Under the pieces are notes generated by a model. It did no database searches. It saw nothing but the letters and a program-made list of their open reading frames with translations, and was not told the DNA's origin. A program made the position numbers and the translations under genes. Of a DNA stretch of 64,000 nt, positions 1 through 8,473 are shown in pieces (position 1 is the first letter of the stretch; the number at the start of each line of letters is the position of its first letter). This DNA comes from Micromonospora_H sonneratiae (GTDB lineage Bacteria > Actinomycetota > Actinomycetes > Mycobacteriales > Micromonosporaceae), in assembly GCF_042679305.1 (NCBI RefSeq), contig NZ_JBHTMP010000005.1, positions 1 to 64,000 on the forward strand, in the 5' to 3' direction.

Positions 1-293
1 CGGGCGGTCCGGGACCCGCTGGCCCGGCCGCCGTCGAGCACCTGCAACGCGGGGCGGAACGGGTCCGACGATCGGGTGGTCCGGGGGGTACGCCGGAGTT
101 GCGCCGACTCCCGGACGGTACGACCACGCGGGGTGTACGCCCGCGCCTCGGAGAGGCTGCCGATGCCCGGTTCCCCGTCCGGCTGCTCGCCACGGACGGG
201 TTTGCGGCCACCGGCCTCGCGGTCCGAGCCCGCCCGAGACACATCGCGCCGGGACGGATCGTCCCGGCGCGGGTCGCCCGATCGCGGCGTCAC
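1..293 (-). CDS. ftsI: FtsI / PBP2 division transpeptidase, N-terminal part (cut by window edge)
   Basis: About 97 codons of a gene that runs out of the window on its left side. It starts with GTG four bases after the stop of the ftsL-like gene. Only the arginine- and proline-rich cytoplasmic N-terminus is visible, including the stretch ARAYTPRGRTVRES and the stretch SSDPFRPALQVLDGGR. I recognise these as typical of actinobacterial septal penicillin-binding proteins. No transmembrane or transpeptidase part is in the window, so the identity rests on this N-terminus and on its position after mraZ, rsmH and ftsL, where ftsI is expected. It would encode the septal peptidoglycan transpeptidase. 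Confidence 0.7.
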   Translation of the reverse strand, partial: MTPRSGDPRRDDPSRRDVSRAGSDREAGGRKPVRGEQPDGEPGIGSLSEARAYTPRGRTVRESAQLRRTPRTTRSSDPFRPALQVLDGGRASGSRTA

Positions 294-296
294 CGG

Positions 297-968
297 CTAT
301 CCCCCTACGCCCTGCTGGCTGGTGATGGCCGGCTGGCCACCGGCCGGCTGCGGAATACCGATCACCCGACCATCGGGCAGCCGGATGAAGGCCGGCGGGC
401 CGGACTCGACCAGACCCAGCTTGCGGGCCCGGGCGGTGAGATTGCCCGGCGCCTCGGCCGTGGCGATCTCCTTCTTCAGCTGCTGTTCCTGGATGTCGAG
501 GCTGGCCTGCTGCTTCTGCAGGTTGTCCAACCGGAAGGCGTTCTCATTGATCTTGGTGTTGACCACCAGGATGCCGAGCACACCACCGACCACCACCGCC
601 AGGATCAGCGCCACGAACGGCGCCTGCGGCACCGACACCGGCGGTGGCGGGGCCACCTTCAGCCGCGGCGGCGCCACCCGGGTGTTTCCGCCACTGGCCG
701 GGTGCGCCGCCCGGGACCGGGCATGAACGGCCCGGTCGCTGTCCACGGCCGGGTCGTTCGGCCGAAGCGCGGCGCTGCCCTGCGTCGGAAACTCGCGAAC
801 CCCCCGTGCGCGAGCATCCCCCGTCCGGGCGTTCTGTGTCGACGGCGTGCCAGCACCCGTACGCATGGTCCGCTCCGCCACGGTCCGGCCCCCCGACCGT
901 GGTGTGCGCTGCCCAGCGCCGCGCTCTGCGCCGGCGTAGCTCCGGCGGTCGCGCTTGTTGACGTTCAT
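297..968 (-). CDS. ftsL: FtsL-like septum formation protein
   Basis: A 223-residue single-pass membrane protein. A long basic, disordered cytoplasmic N-terminus (residues 1-115) is followed by one hydrophobic segment (about 118-138, FVALILAVVVGGVLGILVV) and a short extracytoplasmic coiled coil with heptad-like NLQKQQASLDIQEQQLKKEI, then a proline/glycine-rich tail. This FtsL/DivIC-like architecture and the position between rsmH and ftsI identify it; sequence conservation in FtsL is always weak. The start overlaps the rsmH stop by four bases, which suggests translational coupling. It would act with FtsB/FtsQ and FtsW/FtsI at the division septum. The N-terminal extension is long for the family, as is common in Actinobacteria. 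Confidence 0.75.
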   Translation of the reverse strand: MNVNKRDRRSYAGAERGAGQRTPRSGGRTVAERTMRTGAGTPSTQNARTGDARARGVREFPTQGSAALRPNDPAVDSDRAVHARSRAAHPASGGNTRVAPPRLKVAPPPPVSVPQAPFVALILAVVVGGVLGILVVNTKINENAFRLDNLQKQQASLDIQEQQLKKEIATAEAPGNLTARARKLGLVESGPPAFIRLPDGRVIGIPQPAGGQPAITSQQGVGG

Positions 969-2086
969 AATCCCTCCCCCTCTTCTTCCGTCCCCGTGTT
1001 GTCCTGGGGCAAGTCCTTTCGATCTACTGTGGATCCACTGCGCAACGCGCTCGACGTACGCAGTGCCTTTCCTGTCCGGCGGGACCGTTCGCGGTCGGTC
1101 CGGCCGATGCGTTGCAGGTCGGTGGTGCTCTCCGGGTCGATCCGCTCAGCCGCTCGCAGCCGCACCGAGGCGGCCCTCGGGTTGGCGTCGACCTCCGACG
1201 CGTGGGGCAACTCGGCACCCCGGCTGAGCAGTCGCAGCGTCGGGCCGGTGCCCGGCAGCTCGACCGGAAGGTCGACCGGGCCGGTACTGCGGGCCCGGGC
1301 GGCCAGTGCCTGCTTGGTGATCCGGTCCTCCAGCGAGTGGTAGGACAGCACCACCATGCGACCGCCCAGCGCGAGCGCGTCCAGTGCGGCTGGCAACGCT
1401 GCTTCCAACGCCGCCAGTTCCCGGTTTACCTCGATCCGTAGCGCCTGAAACGTCCTCTTTGCAGGGTGGCCACCCGTTCGCCGGGCCGGTGCCGGAATCG
1501 AGTCCCGGACCAGCTCGGCCAGCCGCGCCGACGAGGTGAGCCGGGACCGTTCCCGCTCCCGGATGATCGCCGCCGCAATCCGGCTGGCGAACTTCTCCTC
1601 GCCGTAGACCCGAAGCACCCGGGCCAACTCGGCATGCGAGTAGCTGTTGACGACCTCCTCGGCCGTCATCCCGGTGGTCTGGTCCATCCGCATGTCCAGC
1701 GGCGCTTCCCGGGCGTAGGCGAACCCGCGATCGGGCGCGTCGAGTTGCAGCGACGAGACCCCCAGGTCGAACAGCGCGCCGTCGATCCGGTCGTAGCCGA
1801 GCCGGTCGAGCACCTCGGGCAGTTCGTCGTAGACCGCGTGCACGAGGTGGATCCGATCGGCGTACCTGGTCAACCGGGCCCGGGCGTGGGCCAGAGCCTC
1901 CGGATCCCGGTCCAGCCCGATGAGGACCGTGTTCGGGAATCTGTCCAGGATGGATTCCGCGTGCCCACCCAGCCCGAGCGTCGCATCGACGTGCACGGTA
2001 CGATCGCCACGGTTCAGCGCGGGGGCGAGTAGCTCCACGCAGCGCTCCAGCAGCACCGGAATGTGCGTGCCACGAAGCTCCCCCAT
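965..2086 (-). CDS. rsmH: 16S rRNA m4C1402 methyltransferase RsmH (MraW)
   Basis: SAM-dependent methyltransferase that N4-methylates C1402 of 16S rRNA in the ribosomal P site. It opens with HIPVLLERCVELLAP and carries the SAM-binding loop VDATLGLGGHAESIL, the ALFDLGVSSLQLD motif and, near the end, VVLSYHSLEDRITK, all typical of RsmH. The chosen start is the ATG at 2086, preceded by a G-rich Shine-Dalgarno sequence; an in-frame ATG at 2107 would add seven residues. The C-terminal 60 residues, after the PRAASVRLRAAERI segment, are basic and poorly conserved. It overlaps ftsL by four bases and lies about 220 bp after mraZ. That gap contains an 8-bp GGCCGGCC inverted repeat (2203-2223) but no other gene. 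Confidence 0.95.
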   Translation of the reverse strand: MGELRGTHIPVLLERCVELLAPALNRGDRTVHVDATLGLGGHAESILDRFPNTVLIGLDRDPEALAHARARLTRYADRIHLVHAVYDELPEVLDRLGYDRIDGALFDLGVSSLQLDAPDRGFAYAREAPLDMRMDQTTGMTAEEVVNSYSHAELARVLRVYGEEKFASRIAAAIIRERERSRLTSSARLAELVRDSIPAPARRTGGHPAKRTFQALRIEVNRELAALEAALPAALDALALGGRMVVLSYHSLEDRITKQALAARARSTGPVDLPVELPGTGPTLRLLSRGAELPHASEVDANPRAASVRLRAAERIDPESTTDLQRIGRTDRERSRRTGKALRTSSALRSGSTVDRKDLPQDNTGTEEEGEGL

Positions 2087-2307
2087 GTCGACCCCCACCG
2101 ACCCCACCGTTTCTAATAGCTGTCTGTCTCGTTCGAAATGCGTTCTGAAGATGCCGCGCGGTTCCGTCGTACCGCCAGATCCCCATCCGCTCTTGCTCCA
2201 CCGGCCGGCCTGGCGGGCCGGCCTCGGATCGCGGCGCCTGGCATCGGGGAAGAGACGCCAGGAGCGGGAGCGGGTGGAGATCTCGCAGTACGTCGGACGC
2301 GTCGCCG

Positions 2308-2739
2308 CTACAGTCCGCCGGGCAACACCCCCTCCTCGATGTCCGCGAAGTCGTCTTCGCTTTCTGCGAGGTAGGTCTCCCAGGCCTGCTTGTCCCAGAT
2401 TTCCACCCGTGTGCTCGCGCCGATCACCACCAGGTCGCGGTCGAGCGCCGCATATGCCCGTAGGTGGGCCGGTATGGTCACCCGGCCCTGTTTATCGGGC
2501 ACCTCGTCGTGCGCGCTGGCGAAGAACACTCGGTTGTACGCCCGAGCCGCCTTGTGCGTCATCGGCTGCTGGCGCAACTGGTCGGCGATGCGCTGGAATT
2601 CGGGCATCGGGAACACGTAGAGGCAACGCTCCTGCCCTTTGGTGATCACGACACCCCCCGCCAGCTCATCCCGGAACTTCGCCGGAAGAATCAGCCGGCC
2701 CTTGTCGTCCAGACGTGGAGTGTGGGTGCCGAGAAACAC
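2308..2739 (-). CDS. mraZ: MraZ transcriptional regulator
   Basis: A 143-residue protein with two AbrB-like SpoVT halves: FLGTHTPRLDDKGRLILPAK at the N-terminus and EVPDKQGRVTIPAHLRAYA near residue 85. MraZ is the DNA-binding autorepressor of the dcw cluster in bacteria where it has been studied. The open frame extends 56 codons upstream, but the GTG at 2739 is chosen. It gives the usual family length, puts the conserved FLGT at residues 2-5, and follows a purine-rich GGCGAGGGGG stretch. The upstream extension would instead cover the operator repeats. It is the first gene of the mraZ-rsmH-ftsL-ftsI string. Confidence 0.95.
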   Translation of the reverse strand: MFLGTHTPRLDDKGRLILPAKFRDELAGGVVITKGQERCLYVFPMPEFQRIADQLRQQPMTHKAARAYNRVFFASAHDEVPDKQGRVTIPAHLRAYAALDRDLVVIGASTRVEIWDKQAWETYLAESEDDFADIEEGVLPGGL

Positions 2740-2820
2740 CGGCCCAACCCCCTCGCCCCTGAGCGGTGTTTCGCGCCACCGCTGACCCCCCGGGCCGGTG
2801 GGCCCTCCCGGCCCCACCAT

Positions 2821-2856
2821 TGCGCCCCACTCTACTCCACTTCCCTCCACCCGCAA
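2821..2856 (-). promoter_or_regulatory. MraZ-type operator repeats over the likely dcw promoter
   Basis: Read on the minus strand, 2850 to 2821 contains three direct repeats with an exact 10-bp period: GTGGA, GTGGA and GTGGG, each followed by five variable bases. MraZ operators described in other bacteria are TGGGN repeats with 5-bp spacers. A TAGAGT -10-like hexamer (2834-2829) sits inside the second repeat unit, with TTGCGG (2856-2851) 16 bp upstream as a possible -35. The block lies about 80-110 bp before the mraZ start. The rest of the 2740-3138 interval shows no gene. The autorepression role is an inference from position and repeat pattern. Confidence 0.7.
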
Positions 2857-3049
2857 CCAGAATCGCCCGACGGACACGCCCGCGCCGTCAGCAAAACCGC
2901 ACGTCAAAGGGGGTGGTGTGAAGTGGATGGGGCTGAGCGGTCACGCTGGGTCCGCTTTCCGACATAGATCAACCCGTCGAGCCGGCCCGCCCAGCTGCCC
3001 ACATTCCACAAAACGAGCACAGAGAGAGGACGCTATATATTCACGATAG

Positions 3050-3079
3050 TTGACGTAACGGAAGGATCATGGCTAGCCT
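3050..3079 (+). promoter_or_regulatory. Possible promoter of the small secreted protein gene
   Basis: TTGACG (3050-3055) and TAGCCT (3074-3079) are separated by 18 bp and fit the vegetative actinobacterial pattern. They lie about 60 bp before the secreted-protein gene. Assignment is by eye only. Confidence 0.4.
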
Positions 3080-3138
3080 GCCTTCCGTGATCGCGTCCCG
3101 CGATCATCGATCCCACCGTTCGTCAACGATCGAAACGG

Positions 3139-3525
3139 GTGAAGATGAGCTTGAAGCTGCGTCACGTCCTGGCCACCACAGCCGCCGCGCTACTGGTCGC
3201 GGCCGCCCCCGCGGCCCCCGCCTCCGCCGGCACGCACTCGCAGTCCCCGCCCGACGGCGGCGGCTACGGCGGGGTCACCAACTCCTGGCACCAGGGGATC
3301 CAGGCCTGCGACACCTCGGCCAACAACCGGGGAATCCGGATCGAGTACACCCAGAGCGACACCACCGGGAACGTCTACACCCTGGGGGACGCCAACGGCT
3401 CCTCCTCCGGCTGCGGCAGCCGTCACGTCGGGCCGTACGAGGTGCTCAGCTTCCGCGTCTGCTCCAGCGTCACCGGCGGTGGGGACGACAAGTGCAGCAG
3501 CTGGCTGTGGATCGCCGGCTCCTGA
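3139..3525 (+). CDS. Small secreted cysteine-containing protein of unknown function
   Basis: About 128 residues. The N-terminus is a clear Sec signal peptide: basic KLRH, a hydrophobic alanine-rich core, then a PAAPASAG cleavage region near residue 30. The mature part of about 98 residues is rich in Gly, Ser and Asn and has four cysteines (in IQACD, SSGCG, FRVCSS and DDKCSS), enough for two disulfides, and ends in SWLWIAGS. I do not recognise a named family. Either the GTG at 3139 or the ATG at 3145 could be the start; neither has a strong ribosome site. It stands alone between the divergent mraZ operon and murT, and is followed by a strong hairpin. Confidence 0.75.
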   Translation: MKMSLKLRHVLATTAAALLVAAAPAAPASAGTHSQSPPDGGGYGGVTNSWHQGIQACDTSANNRGIRIEYTQSDTTGNVYTLGDANGSSSGCGSRHVGPYEVLSFRVCSSVTGGGDDKCSSWLWIAGS

Positions 3526-3532
3526 CCAGCGC

Positions 3533-3566
3533 CGACCCCTGCGGGCCGGTCGGTCCGCAGGGGTCG
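3533..3566 (+). terminator. Strong hairpin after the secreted-protein gene
   Basis: Perfect 12-bp stem CGACCCCTGCGG (3533-3544) with its complement at 3555-3566, and a 10-base loop. It starts eight bases after the stop codon. There is no U-tract, as is common for actinobacterial terminators. Confidence 0.7.
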
Positions 3567-3589
3567 CCACGCACCGGCCGGTCCGGCCC

Positions 3590-3620
3590 TGACTCCCGCG
3601 AGCCCCGAGTCCGGTAACCT
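3590..3620 (+). promoter_or_regulatory. Likely leaderless promoter of murT-gatD
   Basis: TAACCT (3615-3620) is a good -10 match, and only seven bases separate it from the GTG start of murT. The transcript would therefore begin at or next to the start codon. TGACTC (3590-3595) is a weak -35 candidate 19 bp upstream. Confidence 0.45.
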
Positions 3621-3627
3621 CGCTCGC

Positions 3628-4893
3628 GTGACGGACGCGAGAATGCCTCTCCGGGCAAAAGTGGCCAGCTCGGTGTCGCGCACCGCAGCGGCACTGTCCC
3701 GGGCCGCCGGCCGCGGCGACGGATCGGTGATCGGTGGCTGGATCGGCCTCAAGATCGACCCAGACCTGCTGGCCCATCTGGCGGCCGGGCGGGCCATCGC
3801 GTTGATCTCCGGGACCAACGGTAAGACCACCACGACCCGGCTGACCTCCGCCGCCGTGGGCGTTCTCGGCCCGGTCGCCACCAACTCGTTCGGCGCGAAC
3901 ATGCCCACCGGGCACACCTCCGCGCTGGCCAAGGCGGGCAGCACGCCGTACGCGGTGCTGGAGGTCGACGAGCACTACCTGGCCCAGGTCCTCGAAGCCA
4001 CCGAACCGAAGGTGGTCGCCCTGCTCAACCTCTCCCGCGACCAGCTCGACCGGGCCAAGGAAGTCTCGATGATGGCCCAACTGTGGCGGGCCGCGCTGGT
4101 CCGCCACCCGTCGATCCGGGTGGTGGCCAACGCCGACGACCCGATGGTGGTCTGGGCGGTGACCCCACCGACCCACCCCGGCGGGCAGGTGGTCGCCGGG
4201 CCCTCGGTCACCTGGTTCAGCGCCGGTCAGCGCTGGCAGGACGACTCCTGGGTCTGCCCGGAGTGCGGGTCACCGATCGCCCGCGCCGAGGACCAGTGGT
4301 GGTGCAGTGGCTGCCCGCTGCAACGCCCCACGCCGCACTGGGTCGTCGAGGACGACGGCGTGGTCGACCCGTACGGGAACTGGCACAAGATCACGCTGCA
4401 ACTGCCGGGCCGGGTCAACCTGGGCAACGCCGCCACCGCCCTGGCCGTCGCGGCCGAATTCGGGGTACGCCCCACCGACGCGGTCGGCCGACTCGGCACC
4501 GTCGCCTCGATCGCCGGCCGCTACGCGCAGGTGGTCCGCGACGGGCGCAACATCCGGCTGCTGCTGGCCAAGAACCCGGCCAGCTGGCTGGAGGCGTTCG
4601 ACATGGCCGACCACGCCCCGACCCTGCTCTCCATCAACGCCCGCGACCCCGACGGGCTGGACACGTCGTGGCTCTACGACGTCGACTTCGCCCCGCTACG
4701 GGGACGACAGGTGCTGATCACCGGCGACCGCGCGTACGACCTCGCGGTCCGGCTGGACGTCAACGGTGTGCCGTTCCGGCACGTACACACGTTCACCGAC
4801 GCGATCGCGGCAACCCCGCCGGGACGGCTCGAAGTGATCGCCAACTACACGGCGTTCCAGGACATCCGAGCGGAGTTGGACCGTGTCAACTGA
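3628..4893 (+). CDS. murT: Lipid II isoglutaminyl synthase, MurT subunit
   Basis: A Mur-ligase-like ATPase that activates the D-glutamate carboxyl of lipid II for amidation to D-isoglutamine, using ammonia from GatD. The central Mur domain has the P-loop ISGTNGKTTTTRL (about residues 60-72). A Cys4 zinc ribbon is inserted near 210-232 (CPECG ... CSGC), as in known MurT proteins. The C-terminal DUF1727 region ends in EVIANYTAFQDIR. Its length of 421 residues is usual. The stop lies inside gatD (11-base overlap), so the two subunits are translationally coupled. Confidence 0.95.
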   Translation: MTDARMPLRAKVASSVSRTAAALSRAAGRGDGSVIGGWIGLKIDPDLLAHLAAGRAIALISGTNGKTTTTRLTSAAVGVLGPVATNSFGANMPTGHTSALAKAGSTPYAVLEVDEHYLAQVLEATEPKVVALLNLSRDQLDRAKEVSMMAQLWRAALVRHPSIRVVANADDPMVVWAVTPPTHPGGQVVAGPSVTWFSAGQRWQDDSWVCPECGSPIARAEDQWWCSGCPLQRPTPHWVVEDDGVVDPYGNWHKITLQLPGRVNLGNAATALAVAAEFGVRPTDAVGRLGTVASIAGRYAQVVRDGRNIRLLLAKNPASWLEAFDMADHAPTLLSINARDPDGLDTSWLYDVDFAPLRGRQVLITGDRAYDLAVRLDVNGVPFRHVHTFTDAIAATPPGRLEVIANYTAFQDIRAELDRVN

Positions 4894-5602
4894 GAGCCTG
4901 CACATCGTCTGCATCTACCCGGACCTGCTGTCCACCTACGGTGACCGGGGCAACGCACTCATCCTCGCCCGCCGCGCAATGCAGCGGGGGGTGCCGGTGG
5001 AGGTCAGCGAGATCCGTTCCGACCAACCGATGCCCACCAGCGCCGACATCTACCTGCTCGGCGGGGGCGAGGACGGACCGCAGGCACTCGGGGCGCAACG
5101 CCTACTGGCCGACGGCGGGCTGCACCGGGCCGTCGCGCAGGGCTCGGTGGTGTTCGCGGTGTGCGCCGGATACCAACTGCTCGGCACCTCGTTCTTCGCC
5201 AAGGGCACCAAGTGCGCCGGCCTGGAACTGCTCGACCTCTACTCCGACCGGGGACCGACCCGGGCCGTCGGCGAACTCGCCGGTGACATCGACCCCCGGC
5301 TCGGGCTGCCTCCGCTGAGCGGCTTCGAGAACCACGGCGGACGTACCCACCTCGGGCCCAGCGTCTCGCCGCTGGCCCGGATCAGCACCGGCGTCGGCAA
5401 CGACGGCGTCTACGAGGGTGCCTGGCGCGGGAAGCTGCTCGGCACGTACGCACACGGTCCGGCCCTGGCCCGTAACCCGGCCCTGGCCGACCTGCTGCTG
5501 CGCTGGGCGCTCGGGGTCAACCAGCTGCCGCCGCTGGACGACACCTGGGCCGACCGGCTGCGCTCCGAACGCAAGGCCGCCATCGCCGCCGGGCGCCCAT
5601 GA
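4883..5602 (+). CDS. gatD: Lipid II isoglutaminyl synthase, glutaminase subunit GatD
   Basis: A class I glutamine amidotransferase of 239 residues that hydrolyses glutamine and passes ammonia to MurT. It begins LHIVCIYPDLLSTYGDRGNA, as in other GatD proteins. The nucleophile is the Cys in VFAVCAGYQLLG (about residue 94), and the catalytic His lies in LGTYAHGPALARNP (about residue 190). The GTG start at 4883 overlaps murT, and the stop overlaps the next gene by four bases. Confidence 0.94.
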   Translation: MSTESLHIVCIYPDLLSTYGDRGNALILARRAMQRGVPVEVSEIRSDQPMPTSADIYLLGGGEDGPQALGAQRLLADGGLHRAVAQGSVVFAVCAGYQLLGTSFFAKGTKCAGLELLDLYSDRGPTRAVGELAGDIDPRLGLPPLSGFENHGGRTHLGPSVSPLARISTGVGNDGVYEGAWRGKLLGTYAHGPALARNPALADLLLRWALGVNQLPPLDDTWADRLRSERKAAIAAGRP

Positions 5603-6321
5603 TCGCCGCTGCCCGACGGCTGGTCCGCCAGCGGTCGGGCAGGCGGTTCGCCCTACTGCTGGTCATCCTCGCGCTGCTCGGGTTGGCCATGCTCGTGATG
5701 CCGTTGCCGTCCATGGACGAGGTGCCCGGACTGGCTGACCCACTCGGCCCCTTCGCCCCGGTGGCCGCCGTGGTCGGCGGCGCGCTGCTGCTGGTGGCGC
5801 TGATCCCGCGTACCTTCATCTCGATGGCCTGGGGGGCGATCTTCGGCTCGCTGGCCGGGGCCGGGTACGCGTTGGCCGCCGCCATGCTGGCCGCCGGACT
5901 GGGGTTCGCGGTCGGGCGGCTGCTCGGGCGGGACTTCGTGGCGGAGCGGGTACGCGGGCGGCTGGCCCGACTCGACGGCTGGTTCGCCCGGCAGAGCATC
6001 CTCGGGGTGATCAGCGTACGGCTGATCCCGATCGGCGGGTTCGGCCTGATCAGCTACGGCTACGGCACCACCGGCGCCCGGCTGACCCCGTACCTGATCG
6101 GCAGTCTGCTGGCCTCGACCCCGTCGGCGTTCGGCTACGCCGCGGTGGGCGCGGCGGTCGTCTCCCCCACGGAGGTCAACTGGCTGGCGGTGGCACCGGC
6201 GATCATCGGCCTCTTCACCACCAGTTGGCTGGTCAGCCGCTGGTGGCGGGCGGAGCGACGCAACCAGGAACCGGTCTCGACGTCGGCTACCGCCGCCTCG
6301 GCCACCGCCCTCGACGGGTGA
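5599..6321 (+). CDS. TVP38/TMEM64 (DedA-like) membrane protein
   Basis: A 240-residue polytopic membrane protein. Hydrophobic segments lie near residues 18-35, 52-75, 80-110 and 175-212. The central VTT/SNARE-associated region carries the re-entrant style motif AWGAIFGSLAGAG and the family's VRLIPIGGFGLISYGYGTTG (about residues 138-157). The family is linked to lipid or polyisoprenoid handling, but the substrate here is unknown. The ATG overlaps the gatD stop as ATGA, so it belongs to the murT-gatD operon. The C-terminal 25 residues are a polar tail. Confidence 0.88.
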   Translation: MIAAARRLVRQRSGRRFALLLVILALLGLAMLVMPLPSMDEVPGLADPLGPFAPVAAVVGGALLLVALIPRTFISMAWGAIFGSLAGAGYALAAAMLAAGLGFAVGRLLGRDFVAERVRGRLARLDGWFARQSILGVISVRLIPIGGFGLISYGYGTTGARLTPYLIGSLLASTPSAFGYAAVGAAVVSPTEVNWLAVAPAIIGLFTTSWLVSRWWRAERRNQEPVSTSATAASATALDG

Positions 6322-6336
6322 CCGAAGGCTGTCGTT

Positions 6337-7536
6337 TTACTGCTGACTGGCGTCGATCAGGGTACGGCCGAGGTAGTCGTCGCTGGTGCCGGCGCGGCCA
6401 GGCAGGACGAAGTAGTAGCCACCACCGACCGGTAGGAGGTAGCGGTCCAGCGCCTCGCCGGCCAGGCGGCGTTGCACGGTGGCGAACCCTCGTTCCAGGT
6501 CCTGTTGGAAGCAGATGAACAGCATCCCCTCGTCACGCTGCCCGGTGACGTCCACCGGGCCCCGGTATGAATAGCCTCGACGCAGGATCCTGTTCTCCTC
6601 GGTCTGCGGGGTACGCGGATTCGCCCGCCGGATGTGCGCGTCCAACGCGATGAGCTGGCCCGCCTCATCGGACGCGTAGTCGAACTCCGCGTCCTCCCGG
6701 TCGCGGCCGAGTGGCGCGCCATCCTGCCTACGGCGGCCGAACACCGCCTCCTGCCGGGGAATCGGCTCACTGTCCCACAGGCTGGTGGCGAACCGGATGG
6801 TCCGGACCACCTGGTACGTCCCGCCGACGGTCCAGGCCGGTTCGTCGCTGCCCGGCCCGGCCCAGACCAACCGGTCCATCTGCGCCGTGTCCCGTACGTC
6901 CGGGTTGCCCGCGCCCTCCCGGAAGCCAAACAGGTTACGGTCGCTGGCCCGCCCGTGGGCGGTCACCGTGTTCTCATCCCGGAAGCCCGCCATCCGCCAA
7001 CGCGTCACGAGACCCGCTGTCGTGATCTCCTCCAGCACGGACCGGGTGGTGGCCGCATCCCCGGCACAGACCTGAAGAAGCAGGTCACCATGGCAGCGGG
7101 CCGGGTCGAGAACGTCGTTGGGGAACGCCGGCATCGTCACCAACCGACGCGGCCGATGCTCGGCGAGACCGAACCGATCGTCGAACAGTGACGCGCCAAC
7201 CGCCACGGTGGCTTCGACTGGTCGGCCAGAACCTGCATATCGAGAGGTCGTCTCGGTGATGGCCGTGCTGAGTCTCCGTAGCGTGGCGTCAAGACCCGCT
7301 CGATCCGTAGCCCGAACGTCGAAGGCGGTAAGCACCGCCGAGGTCGGCGGCATCGTCACGACTCCCACCTGGTGAAGGCTTGCCGGAGTACGGCTCACAG
7401 CCGGTCCGGCATCGTCCGTGCCTCGCGTGGCGGCCCACACGGTCGCCCCTGCCCCAGCGGCGGCGACGACCGCAGCGCTCGCCAACACCGTCCGCCGGCC
7501 CAACCCAGGCGTCGTGACCTGGCTGTCCCCGTCCAT
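6337..7536 (-). CDS. Dyp-type heme peroxidase with Tat signal
   Basis: About 399 residues. The N-terminus has a twin-arginine signal (LGRRTVLASAAVVAAAGAG), so the enzyme is probably exported folded with its heme, like EfeB. The body shows DyP landmarks: DLLLQVCAGD, NLFGFREGAGNP, a proximal heme His in DAHIRRANPR, and LLFICFQQDLERGF-type sequence near the end. The ATG at 7536 is chosen because it places RR about 14 residues in; in-frame starts at 7575 and 7602 exist. In the usual GxxDG motif the catalytic Asp is replaced by Glu (GFREG, about residue 207). No efeO or efeU partner is adjacent. It converges on the TVP38 gene with only 15 bp between. Confidence 0.92.
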   Translation of the reverse strand: MDGDSQVTTPGLGRRTVLASAAVVAAAGAGATVWAATRGTDDAGPAVSRTPASLHQVGVVTMPPTSAVLTAFDVRATDRAGLDATLRRLSTAITETTSRYAGSGRPVEATVAVGASLFDDRFGLAEHRPRRLVTMPAFPNDVLDPARCHGDLLLQVCAGDAATTRSVLEEITTAGLVTRWRMAGFRDENTVTAHGRASDRNLFGFREGAGNPDVRDTAQMDRLVWAGPGSDEPAWTVGGTYQVVRTIRFATSLWDSEPIPRQEAVFGRRRQDGAPLGRDREDAEFDYASDEAGQLIALDAHIRRANPRTPQTEENRILRRGYSYRGPVDVTGQRDEGMLFICFQQDLERGFATVQRRLAGEALDRYLLPVGGGYYFVLPGRAGTSDDYLGRTLIDASQQ

Positions 7537-7753
7537 AACCTGCCCCACCAGTCTCGACACCAACTTGGCCGACATGCGCCGTCTCAGCCCACAATCAGAC
7601 ATAGACCGGCACGATCACCTCAAGCGACCCTAGCCCTTCCCTAAAGACAATCTCAACCTCAGCTTTGTTGAGCGACTCCAGAAAGCGGCTCAAGATGCAC
7701 AACGCCGGGAAGCCCATATGCAGCCAGCACAGCCTTGCCATCTTCGGGGCACG

Positions 7754-8473
7754 TCAATCGCGCATGGCGGCCGGAGGCCGCACGCCGGGCCTTCCGGGTC
7801 GAGACAGCGCCAGCAGATCCGCGTCGAGGACCCGTTCAGCTCCACTCCTGCCTGCTTCTGGTACTCCAGGATCACACCTCACATCTCCACGCAACGAACA
7901 CTCATGCCGTTCCTTATCTACGACGTATAGAGCGACATACGGGGCCAGCTCGATCTTTTACCAGCATAATGTCGAAGGCATCAATACTCCGTCGGTCGGG
8001 GCTACGATCAGCGAACTGAACAGGGGTCTCAACATAATCTCCCTCGTCCAGATATGACAGATCCCGGAAAAGCGATTTTCCATCGCAACCAAGCTCCTCA
8101 GCCGACCGAAACAAGGTCGCATAGGAAAAAGCCACATCCCGACTATCCTCTCTAGCCGCGGCTAGCTGTGCAGCGACAAGGCCGCATCTAATCCATACCG
8201 GATCCCTCCGACGTAAAGCCAGCACAGCCATACGTGACGCAAACAACATCAACAATCGCGCCACGCCCACGTCAATATCGCCTATAAAGCACTTAAGCGC
8301 TTCCGCTGAATCAATCTCAGACAACTCGGATGCAATATCCGATCACAAGGACCCGGAACCTTGCTTGGGCGATAATTCTCAGAGACAAGCCGATAGAGAA
8401 GAGCTAGATTTGCCACCGCCCGAACCCCCACCTCTTCAAACCTCACCGCTTCAAGCGAGGCGGCATCATATAA
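7754..8473 (-). pseudogene. Frameshifted remnant of an unknown cytoplasmic protein (possible orphan immunity gene)
   Basis: No single frame spans this, but three successive frames read like one protein. From 8473 the frame gives RFEEVGVRAVANLALLYRLV then SENYRPSKVPGPC. From about 8340 a second frame gives DIASELSEIDSAEALKCFIG and continues through AAQLAAAREDSRDVAFSYAT to IDAFDIMLVK. At about 7956, at a run of four A on the coding strand, it moves to a third frame reading IELAPYVALYVVDKERHECS. Two indels would restore a product of about 200 residues. Base composition is lower in GC than the neighbouring housekeeping genes. I do not know the family. Its place downstream of a toxin locus suggests a decayed immunity gene, but that is inference. 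Confidence 0.5.

Noticed and set aside
2125..2150. TTCGAA half of a possible LexA box upstream of rsmH
   Set aside because: Only one half-site resembles the SOS consensus; the second half does not.
2740..2907. Extended 199-residue form of MraZ
   Set aside because: The extra 56 residues are non-conserved and would translate the operator repeats. The GTG at 2739 gives the normal family length.
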